Program-made: the position numbers and the translations under genes | Shown: piece after piece, positions 1 through 14,243 of the stretch | How the letters are laid out: the number at the start of each line of letters is the position of its first letter | How positions within the stretch are numbered: position 1 is the first letter of the stretch | Notes under the pieces: generated by a model | What the model was told of the DNA's origin: nothing | Database searches by the model: none | Seen by the model: the letters and a program-made list of their open reading frames with translations, nothing else | From: Lagopus muta | Lineage: Eukaryota; Chordata; Aves; Galliformes; Phasianidae | NCBI RefSeq assembly: GCF_023343835.1 | Contig: NC_064437.1 | Coordinates: forward strand, 49,674,972 to 49,738,971 | DNA: 64,000 nucleotides | Direction of reading: 5' to 3'

Positions 1-3000
1 TGGTACAGACTTCAAAAAATTTATCTGTTGCACACACGTTTTAGAAATAGATTCAGATTTTCTGCTGACATGAGATTGTGCTGTTGAATTCAATTAATTC
101 AGGTTGTTGAGTGTAGGGAAACTAAAGCCCTGTGAGACATTCCAATCTGATGGATGAGGACCTATATCCAAGAGATTTGTTTCAGTCCTGAAAGTATGTT
201 TTAAACTGACCTCCATTTCACAATAAGAACATGAAAAATGCATTTATAACTCAATCAATGTGTAAGACGCAACATTTTCTTCTGAGAGATGCTTTCTGTT
301 TATTTATATAGTTACAATCAGAATTAAGCCCCCAGACACAATATATGATTCTCCATTTTATTAGATTTATGCAAGGACTGATTCTTCTCCATAACATATT
401 CCAAATCTGTCAAAAGGGAGATTGAGGGAAACTGATTAACTGCCCTAAAGACAGTGTTCCAACTAATTATTAATGGCTATATGAATTCTCATGAAGCTGT
501 AGGACCAATTACGTCTATCAGCTAAAACTTTGGCATTTTGCCTGCAGGTTATGTCATAGGAAAATATTCTTAAATCCCTTAAGGAACAATAACAGAATTT
601 TGCAGCCTTACTGCTAGTACATCCTGTAACATAAAGCATAAACGAGCTGAGGGCTGCAAGCACAGCTTACCTCAGAGGCAACCTGCAGCTCCGAGGCAGA
701 CAAAGCCACCGCCGCTGTGCCCCATCTGCTGGCGCTCAGGAGGATGAACTCTGCTGTCAAGTTGCACCCTGCTGGGAATTAATTCAGGCTCAGGAAAGTG
801 AATCGCCATGCACCAGAGGCAGCAAATTCTTCTTCTCCAGAAACCGATTTCAAGTTCCTTCGCTTTGCCATCAAAAAGCACTTATTTTGCATATTTTCCT
901 TCCTCTGACTTAGGTTTTCTTGTCAACACAAAGCAAAGCAAAGACAAAGCATACACAAATCCATTCTGTACTTAATTCAACAATACAGCCCTGGCTTTTT
1001 TCGCTCAGCTTCCCCATGTGTTACAGGACTCAAAACGAGTCTCTTAAAAAGCCAAGACTGCTGCTCTGGAGTTAGGTTGAAGGGCACATAGCTTGGAATG
1101 AGGCCCCGCAAAGGGTCTTAAATAGATTCCACATGAGCACAAGACACAGGCACCCACCCCAGGCCCTGCAGTGAGGTAAATAGCAGAACACAAACAAGTG
1201 GTTATGAAAGCAAGGAAAAGTTAGGAAGAAGGGAAACCGGTATGTGCACGCTGAAACCAATCTCACAGCAGCAGAGGCAAAACCCTTTCTCCCTCCCGCC
1301 GGCCTCCCGCTCTCTGGGCAGACAGATGGTTGCTGTACCAGAGCTGAGGCACAGCCCGGTGCAGCCGAGCCCACTGGCACAGGCGGGTGCTGCAGAGCGG
1401 AGAGGAAAACTTAGGACAGTGACAGGGGAGCAGGCGAGTAGCCGCAGCAAACGATGCTAAAGGCTGTCCCTTCTCTCGCTTTAAAAACAACTAATCAAGC
1501 TGGAATCGCAGTGAAACTGAAGCCTTCGCACATGGACTCACCTTGCTGCAGGAGCCCGGTGCGAGGAGCCCGCCCCGCCCGCTGCCCTCCCGCCCGCCGC
1601 CCCCGGACCGGGACGGCCGCCCGGTTCTGCTCGGCCCTACGAGGGCTGCGGCGGCCGCGCTGCACAACGGCGCCACCCAGCGGAGCCTTCTGTCAGGGGG
1701 CTGCCGGCTGGAGAGGCTCCTGCCTGTGGAAGCGCTCCTGGAACAGCAGAGCGCTGGGCAGGGGTTGGCGACTTCACGAAGTTGGGAGGCGCAGATTTTT
1801 GTCACAGATGCGGCTGGAGGTTGAGTGGAAAAAAAAGGGCTTCGCATATTTACGTCTTCTTCAATTTGTAGACTCTTCATGTTTTGGTATATTGAGAGTC
1901 AAATCCTGGAGGCGAATCTAGAGAAGGGACAAGAGCCACTACTTCCTGCAGCCCCCCAACACCGGGCTCCCTGGTGTGCTGCGCACTTGAAGACCTCTCC
2001 TGCACTAATTTCTCTCCTGTTTGGATGAAAACCTTCAGCTCAGCCTAGTTTTCTTAACAGAACGAGCAGGTTTTCTGAATCTGAGTATTTCCGTACCAAT
2101 GTTCCAACCCCTGTGTGCCCATCTGTGCTGCAGATCGGGAGCGGCAGCCCAGGATGGTGCATGCTGCTCACATACAGACAGGTCAGTGAGTCTGATGATC
2201 CATGAGCTGCACAGGGACCGCTGTCTCCAGCTCCCTGCCGTAGTTGGCTCACATTGCCAAATGTCAGTGGAAGGTGTCCTATGCTCTCTGTCAGCTTTTG
2301 TATTATTTGAAGCTTATCTTTCAGCCAATCTTCAACATCACTGTAAGAGAAAAATGGTCTATAGAACAGGCATCAAGTACGCAAGATCTGCTTCAAAAAA
2401 TGCAGCATTCAGTATTGCTCCTTACTAGATCAAAAGTCTTGCTCTTCTCCATCACATTCAGATGTGTTATCTTGCATGTCTCTTTCCATTGACAACGCCT
2501 CTCCAACTTTGTCTTATGAAATGCTTGTAACTAGCAGGCCAGGGACAGCACAGCAGCTCCCAATTTCCACAGACATCCCTGCTCCAGCAAAGGAGAGGAG
2601 GTCCAGAATGGCCTTGTTTAAAGCTTCCATTATTCTGGTTTTATTTCCAGACACACAGGAATTCTAACAGGTAACAAAGCTGGTAAAACACCCTGCTATC
2701 CTGACTGCACATCTATTGCTTTCAGGATGGACAGAAAGGTACGGCCTGAGCTTATTTATTACTGATGCTGGGCATTCACATCAAATTCACCAAGAAAAAG
2801 ATTATTTCCCTGTTGTATAATGTGGTTACATGCTATTTATGAGATTACCAGACACTCAGTTAAGCAATCTAATTACCCAAGGTTTTAGAATGTAACACAA
2901 GAAGCTTTTCACCACGTCAGTATTTTGAAAGAAACTCTTATAACCTGCAGGCTTAGAGAATGACTAAGTAGTTGAGCAGTTATTTATAGTTTGTACCTTA

Positions 3001-4900
3001 CCTAGAAGTCTCAGAAAAATCTTCTGAAACAATATGAATGGCCCTTTATGTTTAGGCAAAGCCTCTCTGATGACAAAAGTAAAATGGAAGTTGTACTTTT
3101 TTATTGTACTTGCTTTATGGATGAACAGCTGTGAGAATAGACTTGGCTCTCTGCATTCTCTGCCACAAAGGTTCACAAGCATACATGAAACAAGAAGTCA
3201 AACAGATCACATCACTGCAAACTCTGAGCAAGTCTCTCACATTTATTGAAATATCTCAAGTTTAATGAACATAACACACATGGCTTTTGCCATCATACTA
3301 TCACAGCTGCAGAGTTAGTCAATTGGGATTCCTACAGACTTCCCTCCAGCACATCAGTGTGAAGCAAATGTAGCTGCTACAAATACAAAGCAAACTTAAA
3401 GGTCCTGCTAGGAATCACAACTGAAATACCACAAACCACTTTTTTCCTTAAACAAAGCCTGAGGACTCCCTGAGACTGAATTAGGAGTAAAAAAAAACAA
3501 CAACAAAACAAACACTAATTTATGGCTTACACGACTTCTTGTGTGGTTTCCTTTTTCCAATTAAAAAAAAAAAAAAAAAAGAAGAAGAGGCTGCCTCAGT
3601 TTAAAGTGTACTGCTTTCTATGCCATATACAAAAGGCAGTTCCTTCTCTTAGGATTACAGAGATCTGGAACAAACTCCAACTATGGTACAGAAATTACCA
3701 TCTGGACTGAGGTAACTGACTCCGGAGATTGTTCATCTCCATTAGGCATAAAATTCAGAGGAGCCAAAGTTCTCTGCACAGTCAACGGAAAGAGCAAGGC
3801 ACCTATACCAGAGACAACTGTAGCTCCAAAGTCAGGCCTCTAAAGCAAATGTGAATTCTCTACCCCCACTGAATGGGGGCTTAGCCCCATTATAAAGTGG
3901 AAACAGACAAATGGAAATTGATGTAAATACTGCCAGGCTTCACCACCGTGCTTTACAGTTCCTGAACACAATGGCGGCAAGCACTATACAACCAGCTAAA
4001 AAGTAAACAGACTTCCAAAGCAGCAGATGGAAGAGTCCATGCAAACTAAGTTGTTCAACATATAGAATTAATACATTGGCTCTTCCCTGACCAGAAGTGT
4101 AGCAGCAGGGGGAAAGGAAGGTTTTCTAGTGGTCAGTGCAAATAAAACACAAATGTTTTACATCTTTCTCCTAGTAAGTCACAACCTATTCACAAAGATA
4201 AAAGTGGTATTTCTTTTATTCCCTCTAACTGCTTCTTCTGTTCCAGGATTTAGCAAGGGCAAGTAACAATCCTTATCCATAGCTATTATGTGGAACATGG
4301 AGAGCTTCAGTGATGCTGTTTGATTAGTGCATTTTTCTTGATTTCCAATTGACAGTGGTGATCTTCTATGACTTCAAGACAATTCTTGGCAATATTGAAA
4401 AAGAAAATCACCTGATGTAGCTAGCTTCTGAATAATGGCTAAAATAACACAACAGGAAGTCACTAAGTGCTTTTTGAAGTACCAGCATCAAATGGGGTCA
4501 CTGCAATACAAGGAGTACTTCTGACAGGTACTCAGAAGTGGCAGTGTAGTAAGAACTGGCAGCATTTCACACAGAGCAAAACACTTCTAAATTCTCAAGT
4601 TCTCTGGTGCTCAGTGGACTCTTTTGTCTTTCAGACATAACTAAATCTATACACATGATATGTGTGCAAAGTTACACTGCTTGTTTTTTGATCTTGTGCC
4701 ACTGTGTGCAAAATCAGCAGGTTAGAATGAGGATTTTTGCAAGAGGGAAAAATAACACTGAGAAAAAAAATCAAATGTGAATCCTATTCAGTAGTCATTC
4801 CCGGCATTTTAAAAACATAACATAAATAAGCAATGTAGCATTATTGCCAGAAAAGCAAATGCTCCAGAAAAGTGAACTTCTGGTGAACTAATACTCTGAA
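1..4900. other. left intergenic sequence, downstream of LIPA
   Basis: This stretch is AT-rich and lies beyond the 3' end of LIPA. No convincing coding exon is seen; the reading frames here are short and lack recognisable domains. It holds a CpG-rich patch near 1.55-1.75 kb (separate entry), an A18 tract at 3563-3580, and LIPA 3' UTR sequence at its right end. A TTTTATT at about 4215 would read as AATAAA on the minus strand and is a possible LIPA polyadenylation signal about 0.7 kb after the stop. That assignment is tentative because the region is AT-rich. Confidence 0.5.
1535..1760 (-). promoter_or_regulatory. small CpG-rich promoter-like patch with a minus-strand splice donor
   Basis: A C/G-rich, CpG-rich block of about 200 bp stands out from AT-rich surroundings. 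On the minus strand it runs into CAAG|GTGAGT at about 1541, a near-perfect vertebrate 5' splice donor. This suggests a first exon of a minus-strand transcript whose remaining exons lie left of the window, either a gene or a lncRNA. A second minus-strand donor-like site, CTGAG|GTAAGC, sits at about 671. No coding sequence can be assigned, and the neighbouring gene cannot be identified from this window. Confidence 0.4.
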
Positions 4901-4913
4901 ATACAACACTGGT

Positions 4914-6164
4914 TTACGAATACTTCCTCATCATGTTAATCATTTCATTATACATGCGGTGAGGTGCATCAAGGCCCCAGATGAAATCCAAGTGTTCCCA
5001 TTCTGGAATGTGTTTGTGGTAAACCAAGTTTGTGATCTGAGTGAGCAGCATGGCAACATCCTTTGGGTCTGCCAGCAAATCCTGTCCACCAGTCCATACA
5101 GCAGTTGGTACAGTCATCTCTTTTACTTTGTAGAAAGGGGGAGTAGACTGAGGGACAAAAAAATGGAAATGAAAGCATTAGAAAGAACAAGTCTCTAGGA
5201 CAGTACTAAACTGCAGCATAATATACTAGTAACTGTAAAGATATGTCAGATTCTGACTTTCTCTTTCATTTTTGGACAGCCAGAGGTGTAGATGGAATCC
5301 TGACTTTTAAGAAGAAAAGTAATTCCAAAGTGTTCTGCAATATTATATTATATACAGCAGTAAAAACGTGGCTTGGAGAGCCTGCAAGCTAGGAAAGTAA
5401 CACTGAGACTTCTGAGACTTCTCAGTACACGTCATTCAAGAATTTCAAAACCCCAGTCAAACAGAAGTGACAGCTCCTCTGGAAGTACACCACTGCAGTA
5501 TTTTCCAGTCACTAAAATGACAAGGGGCAAAAATATTTTTAGTACTACACATAGCAATTCAGAAACGAACACAATTGAAGATTAAGAAGCTGAGGATAAG
5601 CAATACGCACGAATTTACAGTATGTCCCTACTTGTGAGAAGTGCACTGGGATTTCATGACATAGGCAGAATTTTAATTAAATTTTGACAAAAGGATGACC
5701 TTCAAGAAACACTGTGCCACCACAACTTCATATCCGAGCATGGACTCCGTAATGATTGAGGACTACCTCAGAGCTGTATGGCTCTGTGTTTCTTGATTGT
5801 GGGTTTGGTGGGTTTTTTTGCTTGTTTGTGGTTTTTGGGTTTTGTTTTTTGGAGGGGGGGGGGAAAGAATACTTGTGTTTTGTTTCTTTATTTTTGAAAA
5901 GGCACATTTCCAGTCTGGTTACAGGGCAACACCATTTAGAACACAATATAAACGCAGCACCTTGAATAAGTGCCCAAAGACTTGTTTTTGCAACACTTTA
6001 AAATTTTAAACAGATCCATGAAAAGTAACTACCTGGTTGTAGTGAGCCATATTTGCAGCCTTGCTTCCCCAGTCATAAGCTTTGAGTTCCCCAGATTTCA
6101 CAGCCTAGAAATGAACAAACATTCACACACACATTGAAAATCCAAAAAACTTTTATCAAAGGGA

Positions 6165-6195
<31 letters not shown>

Positions 6196-7030
6196 CTATC
6201 TGCTGGAGAACTGGCAAAGGCAGCTCACACATGAGACACTGAAATGCGAAGTACTTACAAGGACAAGGATCTCTGCTTTGCCTCACATCTTGGGAGTTGG
6301 AAACATTAAGATTGAATACCAACAGACCACCAACTGTCGTAACAACAGTAGGAAGGACTAAGAAAAACAGTTTTCAGTATCCAAAGCCAGGATGTGACAA
6401 CTTCATGCTTACTTCTGAAACAGTTGCATAGTTGTTTAAATGTACCAGGTCTGCTCCAAAAGTAATGCCCCCTATAATTATTTTGAGCCACAGTGTCAGA
6501 GTCAGATGTTGGTACAGAAGCAGAGGTTGAACCTTCTGCCAATATTCTATTACTGTTTGTTGCTGAGAGACAGACAGCAGCAGAGGAGCAGTCTGACACA
6601 ATGGTACCCAAAGCAAAGATGTATCACTGAATTCCTCCACGCAGAAAAAAAATGGCACCTATTGACATCCCTTGATGCTTGCTGAATGTTTCTGGAGACC
6701 AAACAGTAGGATGTGAACACAGTGAGGCAGTGGGTGGTACATTTCAGCAGTGACAGTAACAGTGTGTCACCTCCACTGATGCAGATGTTTACAAATGCAG
6801 TATGCATGCTCTTGTTAATTGCTGGCAAAAATGCATAGCTAATAGTAGTGACTATGTTGGAAAACAGCTGAAAATTGGCTCTATCAGATAGTGTTACTGT
6901 ACTTCTTGCATCTTTCATCATTTCCATGGAAATAAGTCGAAGGTATTACCTTCATGGCAACCTACACGAATACAGCAGTGAACCTTTATTATAAAGTCTA
7001 TTCTGATTTAACACCATTTCCCCTCTCTGG

Positions 7031-7071
<41 letters not shown>

Positions 7072-7310
7072 AAGAAAAAAGAGCGTTCACAAATTTCCTT
7101 CTGTTCAACACTCAACCACTGTTTACTGTGCAACAGATCACTTCTGAATGGATGAACAAGTCCACCTACAAGATCAAACACAGCAATGATCACTGCTTCC
7201 ATGACAATCTCCTCCTGTTTGCCAGCATATAGCTGGGCCTGCTGAGCAGCACAGCAGCATCATAGGCATGAGGTAACTGTGCTCTGAGGTGAAGTACAAA
7301 ATATACTAAA

Positions 7311-7341
<31 letters not shown>

Positions 7342-10300
7342 TAAAATAAAACCAAACAATATGGTTGAATATAAAGCTACTCTTCTCTGGTTAAAAATAT
7401 AACTTCTAGTCAAAACAAGGCTTGCTGAAAAGGAAGCAAATATTTGTTACTGAGTTAAGTCATTCCACTTGTATTGTTTATTGGCCTAAACTGCTTAACA
7501 TTAGCATGCTTCTACTGAGATAGGGAGGAGGGCTCAGTCACCATAAGGTCAATATCAAAGCAGCTGCAGTGAACAGCTGCTGTTCTGATTATTAGCAGTT
7601 CCATAATTTCATCAAGGCTATGCTACATACACACACTGAAATTTTATTCCACTTAAGTATCAGGGGGTGTCGGTATTCCACAGGCAAGCTAGAGTCATGA
7701 ACTTCAGATTCTGAAAACTACCTGGCTCCAGTGGATCATGTTTTGTACAGATGTCCCTGCAGGGCAATGTGATGAGTACACGTCCACACGGCTCTGCAAC
7801 AAGATAATTAACACAATTTACACTTCACAGCACAAAAGATCTACCCATTATTTCTTCTAGAACAAACACAAAATTGACAGTTCCTCTTAGAACTATTCTC
7901 AAAAAAAAAAAAAAAAAAAAGAAATTAAAGAAAACACTTCACAAGCACCATACAAACAGAGATGAGGTTAAGGTTTCATACGTACTGTAGTTGACTGCAT
8001 AACTTACAGCTCATTTTTAAACGTAATAATGACATACCTAATTATTCTTACATAGTTAGAGCACCTTTCAAAAAGTGCTGTAATTGTAAGAGTTGGGAAC
8101 ACATTAAATATTTACATGGATCTTCAGAGAAAAATCAAAATCGCTCTACATCTAAATGAGTAGATGTCAACTAACAATGACTCAAAGCATCATATGCCTT
8201 CAGTTTAAAAGAATCCTATACCCAGGGGAAACTTAGGATCCTGGAATTAAAAATATACAGTCTTAATGCTGACAAATACACATGTCTTGGGCAAGAAAAT
8301 ATCAAAAGAGCTGCACCCCTGAGTTGACATACAAAATGCATTTTCACACATGGTGAGCAGTAACATAAATAACACTAATTCCATCTCACTCCAACCAAAG
8401 ACATCCTCTGCCTCCTTCTACTGATGGGTAATCTGATACCAGCTTCTGCTGTTGTCAAGGACAGAAGCATTTAAAAAAGAAAACAAAACAAAAAAAAAAA
8501 TACACATCAATTGCTGTTAACTAAATAAGATGGAAATTTTCACTGAGATGGTTATTAGGTTAGCACCTAGCATGGCTGCCCAGAGAGGCTGTGGATGTCC
8601 CATCCCTGGGGGTGGGGAAGACCAGGTTGGATGGGTCCCTGGGCAGCCTGATCTAGTGACTAGCCTGATTCAGTGGTTGGCAACCCCACCTGCAGCAGGG
8701 GGACTGGAACTGGGTGCTCTTTGAGGTCCCTTCCAACCCAAGCCATTCTATGATACTGTGAACAAGCTTTTAGATAACAAAAAGTTATATGGACAAACCC
8801 TGTGCAACTAGGGCCAGAGATGAAGTCATCAGCGGGGGTGGACATTGGCTCCAGAGAAAACAACTGCACATGTCCACCAAGAGACCAGAAAATTTTAATA
8901 GCTTCACTGAAAGTGGTAGAAAGTGATATCTTTATTCCTCTCATCTTTCAAAGATGAATGACATTCCTGCTCCATCACATTCATTTCTTTTACCTACTGC
9001 TCCAAAATACTTAAAATAATTTAGTTTCTTGGTATCTTTTTAAAAAGGCGAATTCTATCCATTCCAACTGGACAATTACATCTACACCAAGTAAATATAT
9101 ACATGTATGCTTTGCATATCAAAGGCATTATTTTCTATTTACATGTAAAGAACAATTGGTACAGTGATACAGTCAATGCTGTGTTAAGAGTTTGCAATAA
9201 CTTCACTGTTAAAAGACATCAAAACATACCATATTCAAGTTTCTCTCATTAAAGCCACACAGAAGAAAGAATACATTGCCACAAAGGTCATCAAGTATTC
9301 TGTGGGTGCAAACATGGGTAGCAAGCCACTTCAGCCAAAAATTCTGAGGAAGGAATTGCTTCTTTCCGAACAAGTTCTACGAAATAACAAACATAGCACA
9401 GACATGTAACTGAACTGAATCACCTGGTTTTAGTTTTAATACTAAAAATCCTTAAGGTAATTATTTCCATTTGCACTGGTGACAGGTAAGTCATACTAAA
9501 AGAAGAAAAAAAAACCGAACACCTACCTCCTTATCAACCTTGTTTACAGTCCTATGGGAAAGTCAGGGTTAGTGATTCTGCTACAAACAGTACAGTGAAT
9601 TACCACCCACAAAATGTATATGGGATCTGGGACAATGATGCAATTTCGAATCTCCTCTCAAATTCATTTTTAAATTCAATATTTTAAAGGAGTACTGTAG
9701 AGCTTCTTGTCATCAGAATCATTTGAGGCTAAGCTGCACCTGCTAATGTGAAATGGCCTTGCACTTACATGGCTTGAAGAGAGGAACTTGCAAGAAAAAC
9801 AAGTTGCATGAGCTGTTGTGGCTACTTCCTCTTGTTAGTATTTTTAAAACTTCCAAAATTTTAAAGTGGCCCACTCAGCACTTCCTTAGAAAGTGATACA
9901 GCGTTTTTAAGAATGTGACTGACCCACAGGTTTGTGGCTCTCAAGTATTTGTGCAATCCAGTTGGTTTATTTTGTTTGGTTGGTTTTTTTGCAAGTCACC
10001 CTGAGAGTCAAGCACAACACGAGCATCTGCAGAGGGCACTGCTCAGCTACTCCTTCTCACATAAAGTTCATTTTTTATGTTAGCTGCTTTTGGTGCAGGT
10101 ATAAGTAACGCATACAAGGACGCACTAAACCAGCACAAGGTTTTATCTCCGAGGACAACCAGGCCTGCATGGGAATCGCCACAGGTGGTATAAAGAAGTG
10201 ATCATTAAAAATGACACACAGCAGGGTGTTCACAATGTTTGACTCCAGGCGCTGACTGCAGCCTGCCAGTCTGCCTACATTCCCTTTGTTGTTAATGGTG

Positions 10301-13300
10301 AAAGACAAACTCCAGAAGATGACTAATAACATCTAAATAAAGCTGCTACACATCATCACCCTCTGATGGATCTTCCTCCTGTACTTAGTAGTCATTGTGA
10401 AATAAATCTGTTAAAGTTCATGACAATTCAAAAATAGTATCTAAAGCTATCACATGACTCTCCTAAAACAGAACTGTTGCATTATTCCTTTAGCCTGAAT
10501 TCCAGAAATATGTAACCACAACAACCATTATTTTATTCCACCTAGGATGTTGTACTTGTAAGGTACACAACACCACCAATGCAAATTGTATCATTAGACA
10601 GTAGTAAAACCAGAGAAGTCACTGCTGACTTGCATAGCATTACTGTGGAAAAACTGGCCCAGTGTTCCTGTGGAACACACTAATCTCTAATCCACAGCTA
10701 TTAACGTTCTTTGTTATACTGTTTTCAGCCAGAGACACTCTTCCTTTGGGTTAAAATACAAACATGAAAAAACAAACCTTGATAAGCAGATCAGGAAACG
10801 CTCCCAGCTTTGTCAGAGGGCTAGTGGCAAACTTGACTGTAGCTACTGGTGCCAAGGCAAAGTACATTTTTATTTTTTTGGCCAGCTTTGGCAAAGTTGA
10901 AAAAGCAATGAAAGCTGCAAATGATAAGAGAATAATTAACAAACATCATCACTGAAACACAACAGACAAGAATTTCTTATGGAGGTGATTTTACAAAATC
11001 TAAGATGTGTGCAAAACTCTTAGATCAATAGTGTGACTATTTTCTGTAAGATCAGAAGGGTTTCTTATCTTCTGAAAATGAAAAGTTGGTGCTGAGCAAC
11101 TCAATATTCTTCTTTTGTTTGCAGGCCTAGAAGTACTTGATGAAGAACTTCTATACAGTAAATATTCCAGAAATGGTAGATTTATTCTACATATATCTCA
11201 TAACTCTACATTATTATTATGTGTAGCTTATCAAAATACATATTTCAGTAGGAACTGTACTGAATCTATAACTTCATTTTCTCATTTCAACAGCCTCCCA
11301 CTTAAAGTAAGAACAGAACATTAGTCATTTTCTTCTTAATGATGAATATTTCAGGAAGCAGTCAAAAAACAGAAGCTGTAGATTTTTTAATTTTTTTTTT
11401 TTTTAAACATCATTAAACCATACGCATAGAATTTGTCATCATCTCAAAAACAGCATTTTCTACTGAGTGCATCTTCTCTTCTCACATACCCATGGTGGTG
11501 CCCTGTGAATGGCCAACATAAAATAGTTGTTCCTGGCCAGTTTTCTTCAAAATGAAGTCCACAGAAGCTGGAATGTCATATTTAGCCATTTCATCAAAGC
11601 TACAATGCAAAGACAAAATTATCAGAGTGCAATGGTTGCATAGAACTTTACTGTTCTGAAGACCAACAGCCTGGACATAAAGAAAAGCTTTCTTTGGATG
11701 AAACTGTACACTCTGGTGCTGTCATCACACCAAGTACTGCTGAAAGCAATTACTGTCCTACTGACCATCTATGAGAGCCATCTCAGGACACAACACTGAC
11801 CATAAAACTTCCCTTTATTTGCTCTACATGTGTCAGGGCACAAACAGAAAGAAAGCCTCTTGTACATCCACACCGCAACTGAAACAGGGTGACAGGAAAA
11901 GACAGAAACTTGTTCACAAACAGCACACTTAGTTTGTCTGCAAAGATGAGGATACCTAAAAATCCAGAACTCTTCTTGCTTCACTGTGAAGTGTATATGT
12001 TTCCTGGACCAGGTGTTCCCTCTGCTGTTTCCCAGCCATACATCATAGCCTGCATCTGCCAGCATAAAGCCAAGGCTGTTGTAATCCAAGTTTGTGATCC
12101 AGTTGGTGCCATCAGCAAGCAAACCATGCTGCAAAAACACAGCTGGCCTTGGACCTGAAAAACAAAGCATTTATCATAGACTTTCAAGTCCATGTTAATA
12201 GGAAGCTAAGAAAGATTCAGGTGAGTGACTGAAAGTCTGCATCAGATTCATATTTTGAATATTTCAACTTCAATATTTGAAGATTAGCAGTACCAGTATT
12301 GGCCCCAACCAATATCTTTTTGTTACCAACGCTCTTAGCAGAACCCAAAGAACAATGTGAGTAGACAATAAGGAAGTTTAAGTTTCAAAGGCCTTTCTTC
12401 CCTCAGAATCACAGAATCACAAGATTGGAAATGACCTATAAGATCATCTAGTCCAATTGCCCCCTCATCACCATTGCCACCACAAGCAGTAAACCATATC
12501 ATGCAGCACACCGTCCAGATGCCTCTTGAACACTGCCAGGGACAGCGACTCCACCACCTCCCTGTGCAGCCATTCCAGTGCCTGACCACCCTCTGAGAGA
12601 AATAGTTCTTCCTTATGTCTAATCTAAACCTCCTTTGATACAACTTGCGGCCGTTACCCCGTGTCCTGCTCGTTGCCTGGGAGAAGAGGCCAAATCCCTC
12701 TTCACCACAACCTCCCTTCAGGAGGTTGTAGAGTGCAATGAGGTCTCCCCTGAGCCTCCTCTTTTCCAGACTGAACAATCCCAGCTTCCTCAGCCACAAT
12801 AAGACTTGTGCTCCAGACCCCTCACCAGTTTTGTTGCTCTTCTCTGGACACGCTCCAGGACCTCAACATCTTTCCTGTAGTGAGGGGCCCAAAACTGAAC
12901 ACAGTACTCAAGATGCAGCATCACCAGTGCTGAGTAGAGGGGGATGATCACCTCCCTGCTCCTGCTGGCCACACTATTTCTAATGCAAGCAATGTAAGTA
13001 GCTAAAGCACCACAGAGAATATCCACATGAAATTTTGCAAACTTCTCTCCTGACACTCCTACTCTAAAACAGAAAATGACTCCTTTATTCCTGCTTTAAT
13101 AACTGAAATCCGAGATGGTAATTTTATCTCAATGCCAGAAATTACTCAGGAATTGAACTTCCTCCAATGATATGTCATTCTACAACAGTCCCAAGTTCAC
13201 ACAGTGCTTTCTCCATTGATAAAGTGGACTTAGATCTTTCAGTAGAAACAGCCACAACAAGGCTGTGTTCAGAAAGGTTTACTGTGAGTTCCATAAACCC

Positions 13301-14210
13301 AAATCAGCAACATTTCTCTCCCTCGACAGCCTTTTTGTCTGGGAAAGGGGAGCTTTCTCATGCCTGTTTTTCCCATTTCATTTGAAAAATAAAAACATTG
13401 TGACATAGTGCCCATGCCAAAAAAACAAATCTCCAGCAATGCCAAACAAACACTCAGAACAGTACAATTTCACTACTGTTTTCTATAGTGTAGTAATAGC
13501 TCATCTCTTTCTGCGTGCAGGATTTTCATGCCTCACACTAAATTTATTTTCAGTAATGAGCAATTCTAGCTTTGTATTTTCTTTCCTTTTATTAAACTCA
13601 GATAAACCTATATATAAAATATATATATATATATATTTTTTTTAATTAACATAGAAAGGGGGAAGCTGTTCAAATCCTTCAATGCTTTAATTCTGTCCTC
13701 CTGTTAACCACCAACTTCTGAACTTCTGCCAGTTCCATTTTCACTTCCTGAAGCACATGATTTGTGCAATCACAAGACAAACTGACTTCGACAATAATAA
13801 TTTTTAATCACCTTTGGTCCTAAAAATCCAAAAAGGGAAAAAGAAGGGTGGAAACTTAAAAATACCCTTTCCTATACATAACATTTTGTTCTAATCACAC
13901 ACAATCCCAATTCTAACTGGAAGATACACTTAGAAATATAATCCCTCTTACATTCTTTTACTGTCACATCAACAATTCCTTGCAGTAAAACAGTTAAAAC
14001 TTCAATAAATCTATATGTGGCCTAAGTAAAGTTATTGAAAATATAAATCTGTCCAAAAGAAAGAAGAACTTATTTCAATGCTATTCTCACCGGTACAATG
14101 CAGTTACCTAAGATTTTTACTTACTACTAAAAAAGAAAATAAATCATTGACTTCATGCACTCCATTTGTTTTTCCCTTTTTTTTTTTTTTTTCCCTTTTT
14201 TTTTTTTCCT

Positions 14211-14243
<33 letters not shown>

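Noticed and set aside
1454-1921. 155-residue plus-strand open frame
   Set aside because: It overlaps the CpG-rich patch with competing frames on both strands, and no domain is recognised.
5797-5865. G-quadruplex from GGG runs and a G run in a LIPA intron
   Set aside because: The G runs are separated by long T-rich loops; a stable quadruplex is doubtful without a computed score.
6954-7232. Lysine-rich small protein
   Set aside because: The frame is created by the A39 homopolymer; flanks carry no coding signal.
10075-10332. 85-residue minus-strand frame in a LIPA intron
   Set aside because: Protein-like in appearance, but it has no recognised domain, no splice context joining it to LIPA and no repeat match that I can name.
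12335-12799. 154-residue minus-strand frame in the LIPA intron
   Set aside because: It is decayed CR1 ORF2 ([15 protein letters not shown]), not a host gene.
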